Shown here piece after piece: positions 1 through 4,984 of a stretch of 5,231 nt of DNA. The position numbers and the translations under genes were made by a program. Numbering within the stretch: the stretch's first letter is position 1; every line of letters starts with the position of its first letter. Source of the stretch: Deinococcales bacterium (GTDB lineage: Bacteria; Deinococcota; Deinococci; Deinococcales; Deinococcaceae); the NCBI GenBank assembly GCA_025359705.1, contig JANYFS010000217.1:1-5231 (forward strand), given 5' to 3'. The notes beneath the pieces are model-generated. The model did not search any database and was not told where the DNA came from. It worked only from the letters and a program-made list of their open reading frames with translations.

Positions 1-1
1 C

Positions 2-424
2 GCCAATTTCAACGCCCCCACCCAAACCGTGATCAGTGGTGAAAAAGAGGCGGTGGTAGCGGCTGGCGCTGCGCTTAAAGCTCTGGGCTACAAAGTGATT
101 CCACTCAAAGTCAGCGCACCGTTCCATTGCTCTTTGATGCAACCCGCAAGGGCGAAACTCACCGTGGCTCTCGAGGGTGTTTCGTTTTCCAATCCCCAAT
201 TCCCAATCATCGCCAATGTCACGGCGGATGTGGTGGACAGCGCCGCGCCCATTGCCGATTTGCTTTCACAGCAAGTTACCGCCAGTGTGCGCTGGGTGGA
301 AACTATTTATAAACTGCGGGACTTGGGTGTCACCGAGTTCATCGAGTTTGGTTCTGGAACGGTGTTGACGGGCTTGATTAAGCGGATTTTGCCTGATGCT
401 GTGACGGTGAATTACCGAGGGTAA
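2..424 (+). CDS. fabD: Malonyl-CoA:ACP transacylase (FabD), C-terminal part, 5' end outside the window
   Basis: Transfers the malonyl group from malonyl-CoA to holo-ACP in the cytoplasm, supplying the extender unit for chain elongation. The reading frame is open from the window edge, and 140 residues remain of a family that is usually about 300-310. It starts with ANFNAPTQTVISGE, which matches the family's N-x-N-x-P-x-Q-x-V-I-S-G segment. The motif VSAPFHCSLM follows, and its His is the expected catalytic histidine. Near the end, EFGSGTVLTGLIKRI matches the conserved C-terminal G-x-VLTGLI. The active-site serine (GHSLG) lies upstream of the window. The GTG at 29 is an internal codon, not the start. 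The last residues (R-G) and the TAA fall inside a repeat unit that recurs after other genes here. fabG, acpP and fabF follow on the same strand, as expected for a fab cluster. Confidence 0.96.
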   Translation, partial: ANFNAPTQTVISGEKEAVVAAGAALKALGYKVIPLKVSAPFHCSLMQPARAKLTVALEGVSFSNPQFPIIANVTADVVDSAAPIADLLSQQVTASVRWVETIYKLRDLGVTEFIEFGSGTVLTGLIKRILPDAVTVNYRG

Positions 425-483
425 GAGCGTATGAGGGTAAGTATTTTTGAGGGTGAGAGGGCGTGAAAAAGATTTAATCTTTT
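417..483 (+). repeat. Type 1 intergenic repeat, copy after fabD, ending in an A/T hairpin
   Basis: The 15-mer GAGGGTAAGAGCGTA at 417-431 overlaps the fabD stop codon and recurs exactly after fabG (1424-1438) and fabF (3271-3285). A second part, 433-452, matches the reverse complement of 1994-2013 in 19 of 20 positions. The unit ends in AAAAAGAT, as do the other copies. At 467-483 there is a perfect inverted repeat, AAAAGATT-T-AATCTTTT. As RNA this could be a weak terminator-like or stabilising structure, though the stem contains only A-T pairs plus one G-C and has almost no loop. No function is established from the sequence. Confidence 0.75.
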
Positions 484-613
484 AATGTAGGTAATTATGC
501 GAAGCGGCCCGTCCCGCGAGGTGACGTAGTTGGGCCAAGACAGCACGCGCAACATGTTGCGCCCCGTGGGAGAAAAACCGAAAAAATACCTCCTCGAGCC
601 AGCCCATCTTTTC
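484..613. other. Extra GC-richer structured segment in the fabD-fabG gap
   Basis: In the fabG-acpP and acpP-fabF gaps the two repeat units are about 20-30 bases apart. Here about 130 bases lie between them. The segment is visibly richer in G and C than the repeats on either side. It holds inverted pairs GGCCC (506-510)/GGGCC (532-536) and a perfect 16-bp palindrome at 547-562, plus one CTCGAG at 593. It may be a nested miniature insertion or a structured leader in front of fabG. Both strands have short open frames through it, but none has a convincing ribosome site or a protein I recognise. Confidence 0.45.
547..562. promoter_or_regulatory. Perfect 16-bp palindrome upstream of fabG
   Basis: GCGCAACATGTTGCGC is self-complementary over all 16 bases. 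It can be extended by CACG (544-547) pairing with CGTG (565-568) if bases 562-564 bulge out. It lies 121 bases before the fabG start. It could be an operator for a dimeric regulator, an RNA hairpin, or part of an inserted repeat. It does not resemble the FapR, FadR or FabR sites I know, so no regulator is named. Confidence 0.45.
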
Positions 614-670
614 AACGAAAAACGAAAAACGAACCACGAATAACCAAACGGAAAACGGATCACAACACAC
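614..670 (+). repeat. Type 2 intergenic repeat (ACGAA/ACGGA-rich), upstream of fabG
   Basis: A short-period tract contains ACGAAAA twice, then ACGAACC, ACGAATA and ACGGAAA, and stops just before the fabG ribosome-binding site. It aligns with 1480-1540 upstream of acpP: after AACGAA, both read ACGAAC, two variable bases, CGAAT, one variable base, then ACCAAA. It is purine- and A-rich on the coding strand and has no open reading frame of interest. The role is unknown; the fixed position before translation starts suggests either an effect on the leader or simply a shared insertion preference. Confidence 0.65.
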
Positions 671-683
671 CACGGAGGCAAGC

Positions 684-1418
684 ATGAAAAACGCATTGGT
701 CACAGGCTCGAGCCGAGGCTTAGGAAGGGCGATGGCGCTCGAGCTGGGGCGGGCGGGGTATCGGGTGGCAGTTCACTATGCGGGGCGGCGGGAAGCGGCC
801 CTAGCGGTGGTCGCCGAAATCGAAGCAGCGGGCGGGCAGGCACAGGCATTTGGGGCAGATCTTTCCGACGCGGCCCAAGCCTCGAGCCTAGTGGGGCAGG
901 TGCTGGAAGCCTTTGGGTCGCTCGAGGTTTTGGTCAACAATGCGGGGATCACTCGAGACGGGCTACTGATTCGTATGAAAGACGAAGACTGGGACATGGT
1001 GATTCGCACCAACCTAGACGCAGCCTTTTACACCTCGAGGGCCGCAGTCAAAGCCATGATGCGGGCGCGGTATGGGCGGATCATCCAAATCACTTCGGTG
1101 GTAGCCCTGATGGGCAACCCAGGCCAAGCCAACTATGTCGCTTCCAAGGCGGGTTTAATTGGTCTGACCAAAGCACTTGCCAAAGAGTATGGCGCTCGCG
1201 GTATCACGGTCAACGCGGTGGCCCCAGGTTTTATCGCGTCGGACATGACCGCCGAGCTTTCCGCAGAAGTGCGGGCCAAGTACCTCGAGCAGATTCCAGC
1301 GGGGCGCTTTGGCACTCCCGAAGAAGTCGCCTCGCTAGTGCGCTTTCTGGCCTCGGATGAGGCCGCCTATATCAGTGGGCAAGTGATCAGCGTGAACGGT
1401 GGGATGTACCTTCCATAA
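684..1418 (+). CDS. fabG: 3-oxoacyl-[ACP] reductase FabG (NADPH-dependent, SDR family)
   Basis: Reduces 3-ketoacyl-ACP to 3-hydroxyacyl-ACP with NADPH, the first reductive step of each elongation cycle. Its 244 residues are a full length for this short-chain dehydrogenase/reductase. Visible motifs are the cofactor-binding TGSSRGLG (residues 7-14), NNAG (85-88), and the catalytic Asn110, Ser138, Tyr151 and Lys155 (YVASK). NAVAPGFI (177-184) and the C-terminal SGQVISVNGGMYLP also fit FabG. The start is set by GGAGG at 674-678, five bases before the ATG. Seven CTCGAG hexamers lie in the gene, in all three reading phases. The 259-bp gap from fabD is long for a fab operon, so a separate promoter is possible, but I see no clear one. 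Generic SDR enzymes share the core, but the setting makes FabG very likely. Confidence 0.97.
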   Translation: MKNALVTGSSRGLGRAMALELGRAGYRVAVHYAGRREAALAVVAEIEAAGGQAQAFGADLSDAAQASSLVGQVLEAFGSLEVLVNNAGITRDGLLIRMKDEDWDMVIRTNLDAAFYTSRAAVKAMMRARYGRIIQITSVVALMGNPGQANYVASKAGLIGLTKALAKEYGARGITVNAVAPGFIASDMTAELSAEVRAKYLEQIPAGRFGTPEEVASLVRFLASDEAAYISGQVISVNGGMYLP

Positions 1419-1423
1419 AGCCA

Positions 1424-1452
1424 GAGGGTAAGAGCGTAGGAAAAAGATTTTT
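1424..1452 (+). repeat. Type 1 intergenic repeat, copy after fabG
   Basis: GAGGGTAAGAGCGTA (1424-1438), followed at once by an A-tract and GATTTTTT, begins six bases after the fabG stop. It is the most compact copy. An A-tract (1441-1445) and later T-tracts (1448-1453 and 1463-1468) could pair weakly in RNA, but there is no strong GC stem, so I do not call a terminator here. Confidence 0.75.
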
Positions 1453-1468
1453 TGGCTAGCGGTTTTTT

Positions 1469-1483
1469 GTTGTTGCGAACAAC
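1469..1483. other. Small perfect inverted repeat (GTTGTT-GCG-AACAAC)
   Basis: Six base pairs close a three-base loop between the type 1 and type 2 units of the fabG-acpP gap. A run of six T lies upstream of it, not downstream, so it is oriented wrongly for a + strand terminator. It may simply be the join between the two repeat units. Confidence 0.35.
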
Positions 1484-1540
1484 GAATAACGAACGGCGAA
1501 TCACCAAAGTTAAAACGGACGACGGACAACGGAACACCAA
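1480..1540 (+). repeat. Type 2 intergenic repeat, upstream of acpP
   Basis: Short tandem-like units (ACGAATA, ACGAACG, then ACGGACG, ACGGACA, ACGGAAC) precede the acpP promoter region. The 13-mer CGAATCACCAAAG at 1497-1509 recurs exactly on the minus strand at 4986-4998, immediately upstream of dprA. The first half aligns with the copy before fabG. Confidence 0.7.
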
Positions 1541-1557
1541 CAACGCCCCCAAATAGC

Positions 1558-1566
1558 TGCTAAACT
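1558..1566 (+). promoter_or_regulatory. Candidate extended -10 promoter for acpP
   Basis: TGCTAAACT has the TGn extension and a hexamer matching TATAAT at four of six positions. It ends 31 bases before the acpP start. No good -35 box is seen 16-18 bases upstream, where the type 2 repeat ends. The same TGCTA opening occurs in the ssrA promoter at 5101. A terminator right after acpP supports a separate acpP transcript, but the start site is inferred. Confidence 0.4.
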
Positions 1567-1597
1567 TAAGCGCGTAAATTTCCTGAGGAGGAACCCC

Positions 1598-1831
1598 ATG
1601 AGTGTATTTGATGATGTGAAAGAAGTAGTGCTGGACAAGCTGCCTGGTGCAGAAGCCGAAAAAGTGGTTCCCGAAGCCAAATTCATCGAAGACTTGGGCG
1701 CAGATAGCCTCGAGATTGTGGAATTGGTCATGGGCCTCGAGGACAAGTTTGGCATTACCATCAGCGATGAAGATGCCGAAGGTATCCGCACCGTGCAAGA
1801 TGCAGTTAGCTACATTACCAGCAAGAAGTAA
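1598..1831 (+). CDS. acpP: Acyl carrier protein AcpP
   Basis: Small acidic carrier that holds growing acyl chains as thioesters on a 4'-phosphopantetheine arm and shuttles them between the cytoplasmic Fab enzymes. Its 77 residues are the usual length. The attachment motif is EDLGADSLEIVELVMGLED, with Ser37 in DSL as the expected phosphopantetheine site. The C-terminal ISDEDAEGIRTVQDAVSYI is the normal helix III/IV region. A strong ribosome site (GGAGG at 1587-1591, six bases before ATG) suits a very abundant protein. Both Leu-Glu pairs (residues 38-39 and 47-48) are encoded by CTCGAG, and these are the only GAG codons in a gene that otherwise uses GAA. It sits between fabG and fabF but appears to have its own promoter and terminator. 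Confidence 0.98.
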   Translation: MSVFDDVKEVVLDKLPGAEAEKVVPEAKFIEDLGADSLEIVELVMGLEDKFGITISDEDAEGIRTVQDAVSYITSKK

Positions 1832-1847
1832 GACTGTTTGAAAATCG

Positions 1848-1888
1848 CGCAGGGATTGGGCCTAGCGCTCGAGTCTCTGCGTTTTTTT
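1848..1888 (+). terminator. Rho-independent terminator after acpP
   Basis: CGCAGGGA (1848-1855) pairs with TCTCTGCG (1874-1881), eight pairs with one G-U, and seven T follow at 1882-1888. It begins 16 bases after the acpP stop. The loop contains a CTCGAG hexamer (1868-1873) and can add GGG/CTC pairing. This is the clearest terminator in the window and would separate most acpP transcription from fabF. Confidence 0.85.
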
Positions 1889-1904
1889 GGCTCATTATTA
1901 GATA

Positions 1905-1933
1905 GTTTTCCGTTTTCCGTTAAAGGTTTGGTG
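1905..1933 (-). repeat. Type 2 intergenic repeat, inverted copy between acpP and fabF
   Basis: The plus strand reads GTTTTCCGTTTTCCGTT, then AAAGGTTTGGTG. Its reverse complement begins CACCAAA, contains TTTAACGGA and repeats ACGGAAA. This follows the order of the acpP upstream copy (CACCAAAGTTAAAACGGACG). It is shorter than the copies before fabG and acpP and is the distal half of an inverted composite with 1954-2019. Confidence 0.55.
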
Positions 1934-1953
1934 GCTCGAGAGCAATTCACTTC

Positions 1954-2019
1954 TTAATCTTTTTCTCGCTCTCTAGCTTTCTCGCTCTCTCGTCCTCAAA
2001 AACACTTACCCTCTCTCTT
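1954..2019 (-). repeat. Type 1 intergenic repeat, inverted copy just before fabF
   Basis: A pyrimidine-rich tract on the + strand. On the minus strand it carries the same run as the copy after fabD: 1994-2013 matches 433-452 in 19 of 20 positions, and AAAAAGATT lies further along. Extra AGAGAGCGAGAAAG-like units lengthen it. It ends directly at the fabF ribosome-binding site. No minus-strand gene ends here, so this copy is not tied to a stop codon like the others. Confidence 0.65.
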
Positions 2020-2037
2020 AAAAAAGGAGTTTACAAC

Positions 2038-3270
2038 ATGAAACGTGTAGTCATCACTGGCCTTGGGCCGCTTACTTCGATTGGAATTGGCGCGGAAAAC
2101 TATCACCGTGGGCAGCTCGAGGGGAAAAATGGGATTTCGACCATTACCAACTTCGATACTTCGGATATTGCTTCGCATTTTGCTGGACAAATCCTCGAGG
2201 ACATTACCAACCGTTTAGACCGTAAAGAAATTAAATATTGGGATCGCTTTATGCAATTTGCGGTGATTGCAACTGACCTAGCGGTGATTGACGCAGGACT
2301 GACCAAAGAGGAACTGCATTCCGAGCGGGTTGGCACTGCCATTGGGTCGGGGATTGGCGGGGTGGGTGCTTGGGAAACCAACTTTAATCTGAAGTACGAG
2401 AAAAACGCGGGTAGAATCTCGCCCTTTTTTGTACCGATGACCATTTGTAATCTGGCGGCGGGGGTGGTTTCGATGCGCTACGGCGCACTTGGCCCCTCGA
2501 GCTGTACCGTTACTGCCTGTAGCACTGGAACTGCCAACATCGGTGATGCCTACCGCGTGATTCAATTGGGCGAAGCCGAAGTGATGATTGCGGGTAGCAC
2601 CGAGGCCGCCTGTACCATCATGAGCATGGCGGGGTTTGCCAATATGAAAGCCCTGTCGTTTCGCAACGATTCCCCCGAAACCGCCTCGAGGCCATTTCAG
2701 AAATCTCGAGATGGTTTTGTGCTGGGCGAGGGTGCGGGCATTGTGATCATGGAAGAATTGGAACATGCCAAAAAGCGGGGTGCTAGAATCTACGCCGAAG
2801 TGGTAGGTTTTTCCACCTCCGCCGATGCCTATCACATGACCAACCCCGCCCCAGAAGGACGCGGCGCGGCAAGGGCTATGCGAAACGCCATTCATAACGC
2901 GGGCATCACCCCCAAGCAAGTGGGCTATGTCAACGCCCACGGAACCAGTACCCCTGCTGGCGACCTTGCCGAAACCCAGGCCATCAAAGCGGTCTACGGC
3001 GACCACGCCTATAAACTGGCAGTCTCGAGTACCAAATCCATGACGGGGCATTTGCTGGGCGCGGCAGGAGCGATTGAAGCCATCGCTTCAGTGCAGGCCA
3101 TCTACAGCGGCATGATCCCCCCCACCATCAACCAAATCGACCCCGACCCCGAGCTGGATTTGGATTATGTGCCAAACGTGGCACGGGAGCAAAAAGTGGA
3201 TTACGCAGTCTCCAATTCGTTCGCCTTTGGCGGACAAAATGCGGTGATTGTGTTCAAACGTTTTGATTAA
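2038..3270 (+). CDS. fabF: 3-oxoacyl-[ACP] synthase II (FabF, beta-ketoacyl-ACP synthase)
   Basis: Condenses malonyl-ACP with an acyl-ACP, releasing CO2, to lengthen the fatty acid by two carbons. Its 410 residues match the usual FabF length. The N-terminus MKRVVITGLGPLTSIG is typical. The nucleophile is Cys161 in VTACSTG. The catalytic histidines are His301 (NAHGTSTPAGD) and His338 (STKSMTGHLLGAAG), with Lys333 in the conserved STK. The gating loop near the C-terminus reads NSFAFGGQNA rather than the E. coli-type NSFGFGGTN, a conservative variation likely to be tolerated. The start has AAGGAG at 2024-2029, eight bases before ATG. It lies after the acpP terminator, so it may have its own promoter in the repeat-filled gap, though none is clear. 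FabB is the alternative, but length, context and sequence favour FabF. Confidence 0.96.
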   Translation: MKRVVITGLGPLTSIGIGAENYHRGQLEGKNGISTITNFDTSDIASHFAGQILEDITNRLDRKEIKYWDRFMQFAVIATDLAVIDAGLTKEELHSERVGTAIGSGIGGVGAWETNFNLKYEKNAGRISPFFVPMTICNLAAGVVSMRYGALGPSSCTVTACSTGTANIGDAYRVIQLGEAEVMIAGSTEAACTIMSMAGFANMKALSFRNDSPETASRPFQKSRDGFVLGEGAGIVIMEELEHAKKRGARIYAEVVGFSTSADAYHMTNPAPEGRGAARAMRNAIHNAGITPKQVGYVNAHGTSTPAGDLAETQAIKAVYGDHAYKLAVSSTKSMTGHLLGAAGAIEAIASVQAIYSGMIPPTINQIDPDPELDLDYVPNVAREQKVDYAVSNSFAFGGQNAVIVFKRFD

Positions 3271-3305
3271 GAGGGTAAGAGCGTAAGAGCATAAGAAAAA
3301 GATCT
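3271..3305 (+). repeat. Type 1 intergenic repeat, copy after fabF
   Basis: GAGGGTAAGAGCGTA starts at the base after the fabF TAA, followed by a second AGAGC unit, ATAAGA and AAAAAGATCTT. This copy best shows the internal period of about eight bases (GTAAGAGC). Its 11-mer AAGAGCGTAAG (3277-3287) also spans the dprA stop codon on the minus strand (3898-3908). Confidence 0.75.
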
Positions 3306-3322
3306 TGTCGCTCGAGCTTTTT
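3296..3322. terminator. Candidate bidirectional terminator between fabF and the convergent membrane-protein gene
   Basis: AAAAAG (3296-3301) pairs with CTTTTT (3317-3322). Inside, CTTG (3304-3307) pairs with CGAG (3313-3316) around a five-base loop, leaving a two-base bulge. The A-tract on one side and T-tract on the other suit termination from both strands of this convergent pair. The GC core is short, so strength is uncertain. The left arm is the end of the type 1 repeat and the right arm starts in a CTCGAG. Confidence 0.5.
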
Positions 3323-3344
3323 AGCCATACTAAAAACGGAAACC

Positions 3345-3827
3345 CTACGGAGTTTTCACCTCGAGCGTTTTCCCATCAAAAGTTAGGTGTTCCTCGGCGC
3401 TCGAGACGACTTCAATCACATATTCCCCAGGTGTATAGACGGCTTTTTGGTCGTCTATTTTAATGTGGCTCGAGACAATCCCCGCTACCGATTCGGACAT
3501 TTGGCTTTTGAACAAGGGGTCGGAGCAGTCTTTGACGGGAGCGATTTTTTGGGTCACTTGGTCGCGGGTAGCCTCGAGCGCGGCGCTACAGCGGTACAGG
3601 TAACTTTGGGCCTCAGAACGAATCAGGGTTTCGCGCAGGGCCACAATTTTGGGTTGGTAGATCAGTAGGGCAATCAGAGCCAGTAAAAGTAAAGTCGCAC
3701 CTAGGCTCGAGAGGGTCAAAAGCAAGGTATAGGTACTTTTTTTAACGGTAACTTTAGCAATGGGTTTGGTTAGGGGTGGATTAGGGGTGGGTGCTTGCAT
3801 TGATGTCATCTTAAAGCACAGTCCCAT
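3345..3827 (-). CDS. Small single-span membrane protein of unknown function
   Basis: I do not recognise a family. The 160-residue product has a Pro- and Lys-containing N-terminus (about 1-30), one strongly hydrophobic segment at about 32-57 (TLLLTLSSLGATLLLLALIALLIY) and a C-terminal domain of about 100 residues. The Lys pair before the span suggests the N-terminus is inside and the C-terminal part is outside. That part has a helical stretch (60-97), two cysteines (Cys80, Cys101) that could form a disulfide, and a likely beta-rich end (YTPGEYVIEVVSSAEEHLTFDGKTLEV). The start is uncertain: Met1, Met7 (3809) and Met10 (3800) are all possible, and none has a clear ribosome site. Five CTCGAG hexamers match its neighbours' style, which supports a real resident gene. 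It lies downstream of dprA on the same strand with a 71-bp gap, so co-transcription is possible. Confidence 0.7.
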   Translation of the reverse strand: MGLCFKMTSMQAPTPNPPLTKPIAKVTVKKSTYTLLLTLSSLGATLLLLALIALLIYQPKIVALRETLIRSEAQSYLYRCSAALEATRDQVTQKIAPVKDCSDPLFKSQMSESVAGIVSSHIKIDDQKAVYTPGEYVIEVVSSAEEHLTFDGKTLEVKTP

Positions 3828-3843
3828 AACTCGAGCGAGAAAA

Positions 3844-3892
3844 CCAGCAAAATCCCTCGAGTGATACAGTTTTAAAGAAGGTTTTTGGCTGG
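3844..3892. other. Inverted repeat in the gap between dprA and the membrane-protein gene
   Basis: CCAGCAAAA (3844-3852) pairs with TTTT-G-GCTGG (3883-3892) with one bulged base, around a 30-base spacer that includes a CTCGAG. It could be a weak attenuator between the two minus-strand genes or an operator for the downstream one. The evidence is only the symmetry. Confidence 0.3.
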
Positions 3893-3898
3893 CCTATC

Positions 3899-4978
3899 TT
3901 ACGCTCTTGCGTACCGTCCTCCTGGTAATTCTTGAATCAACCCCTGAAAGTGCAACATCATCAAAGCGGTCTGGGCTTCCGAAACACTTAGGCCACTCTT
4001 ATGGGCCAGATCGTCCAACAAAACTACCCCCTCGAGGGCGCGGTACACGGCGGCTTGTTCGAAAGGTAGCTCGGGCATGGCTTTGGCGACCCTTTTGTCC
4101 CAACCAAATTCGCTCAAAATATCGGCGGCGGATTCGCACAAGACCGCACCTTCGCGCAGCAGTTTGTGTGGCCCCGCCGAAAGTGGCTCGAGCGGACGAC
4201 CCGGCACCGCAAACACCGTGCGACCACACTCGAGGGCATTGGTGGCGGTGATCATGGCTCCGCTGTCCACCCCACCTTCCACAATTAAAGAACCTGCACT
4301 CAGTGCGGCAATAATGCGGTTTCGAGCGGGGAAATTGTAAGCGGCGGGTCGGGTTCCCAGTGGGTGTTCGGTAATCAGCACCACTTTGCGCGACAAGGCA
4401 GCATTTTCGGCGGGGTAAATCACATCCACCCCACTTCCCAAAATCCCCAGTGTCACCGCTTCCCCCTCGAGGCAGGCTTGGTGTGCGGCGGTATCGATGC
4501 CCCGCGCCATTCCCGAAACCACCATAATTCCCGCTTGGGCCAGTTCTTTGGCCAGTTGGCGGGTAAAGGCAATCCCCTGCGGCGAGGCTTTGCGGGTTCC
4601 CACAATGCCAATCGTTCGAGGAACAACCTCCAACATCGGCAGCTCTCCTTTGACCCACAACAAGGGTGGCGGGTCATGTAAGGCCCGCAGTGCCTCTGGA
4701 TAGCCAGGCAAGCCCCACCCCACCAGCTTAACCCCCGTACTCAACCGCACCCGCTCGAGTTCCTGAACCGCTGCCGCCACCGCCGCCGCACCCCCCACGC
4801 TCGAGGCAGTTTTGAGTTCGATGCCTTCCACCTCGCGCAGTTGCGGCAAAGTTGCCGCCAAAACCGCTTGGGCATTACCAAAATGCCGTAGCAAAGTATA
4901 AATACGCAAATTCCCCAGCCCGTTCGAGAAACGTAGGGTGAGTAGGGCTTGAAGTTCATTTTGAATGGTGTGTGGCAT
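3899..4978 (-). CDS. dprA: DNA-processing protein DprA (DNA uptake / RecA loader)
   Basis: Binds incoming single-stranded DNA during natural transformation, protects it and loads RecA. It acts in the cytoplasm. Its 359 residues are a normal full length. Domains in order: an N-terminal helical, helix-hairpin-helix-like region (about 1-75); the Rossmann-like DprA core (about 85-290) with YPEALRALHDPPPLLWVKG, GIVGTRKASPQG (124-135), VVSGMARGIDTAAHQ (153-167), GSGVDVIYP (181-189), FPARNRIIAALS (216-227), DSGAMITATNALECGRTVFAVPG (238-260) and GPHKLLREGA (269-278); and a C-terminal winged-helix-like domain (about 300-359). AAAGGA lies five bases before the ATG. The stop codon falls in AAGAGCGTAAG, the core of the type 1 repeat. 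Natural competence is well known in Deinococcus and Thermus, which fits. It is divergent from ssrA. Six CTCGAG hexamers are present, five of them encoding Leu-Glu. Confidence 0.96.
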   Translation of the reverse strand: MPHTIQNELQALLTLRFSNGLGNLRIYTLLRHFGNAQAVLAATLPQLREVEGIELKTASSVGGAAAVAAAVQELERVRLSTGVKLVGWGLPGYPEALRALHDPPPLLWVKGELPMLEVVPRTIGIVGTRKASPQGIAFTRQLAKELAQAGIMVVSGMARGIDTAAHQACLEGEAVTLGILGSGVDVIYPAENAALSRKVVLITEHPLGTRPAAYNFPARNRIIAALSAGSLIVEGGVDSGAMITATNALECGRTVFAVPGRPLEPLSAGPHKLLREGAVLCESAADILSEFGWDKRVAKAMPELPFEQAAVYRALEGVVLLDDLAHKSGLSVSEAQTALMMLHFQGLIQELPGGRYARA

Positions 4979-4984
4979 AGGGTT

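Larger units (their letters stand above)
170..4805. repeat. Highly iterated palindrome CTCGAG, 33 copies
   Basis: Copies start at 170, 593, 707, 738, 881, 921, 952, 1034, 1284, 1709, 1736, 1868, 1935, 2116, 2194, 2496, 2685, 2705, 3024, 3311, 3360, 3400, 3469, 3573, 3706, 3830, 3856, 4031, 4187, 4229, 4466, 4754 and 4800. One or two would be expected by chance in this length. Twenty-seven are inside genes and six between them. Flanking bases are mostly G or C but not fixed, so the core is the hexamer. None lies in the last 426 bases, including the visible tmRNA, though a gap of that length occurs elsewhere too (for example 1290-1708). Confidence 0.95.

Noticed and set aside
614..670. CRISPR-like array in the short-period tracts before fabG and acpP
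   Set aside because: The units are about seven bases, imperfect, and without unique spacers, so they do not form a repeat-spacer array.
412..703. Minus-strand open frames of 73 and 94 codons through the fabD-fabG gap, one with a stretch MLRVLSWPNYVTSRDG that faintly recalls a polyamine-binding-protein N-terminus
   Set aside because: They run through repeat tracts and the palindrome, overlap fabD or fabG ends, lack a ribosome site and have low-complexity Phe/Ser/Arg composition. The likeness is a few residues only.
1440..1468. Rho-independent terminator after fabG
   Set aside because: A- and T-tracts are present, but the only GC element is the self-complementary GCTAGC, which leaves no proper stem and loop.
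2278..3051. Minus-strand open frame of 257 codons inside fabF
   Set aside because: It is rich in Gly, His and Arg without family motifs and lies fully opposite a gene with complete catalytic residues. It is a shadow frame.
3999..4658. 219-codon frame inside dprA on the same strand
   Set aside because: Its Gly/Arg/Cys-rich composition and full overlap with the well-matched DprA core mark it as an out-of-frame shadow.
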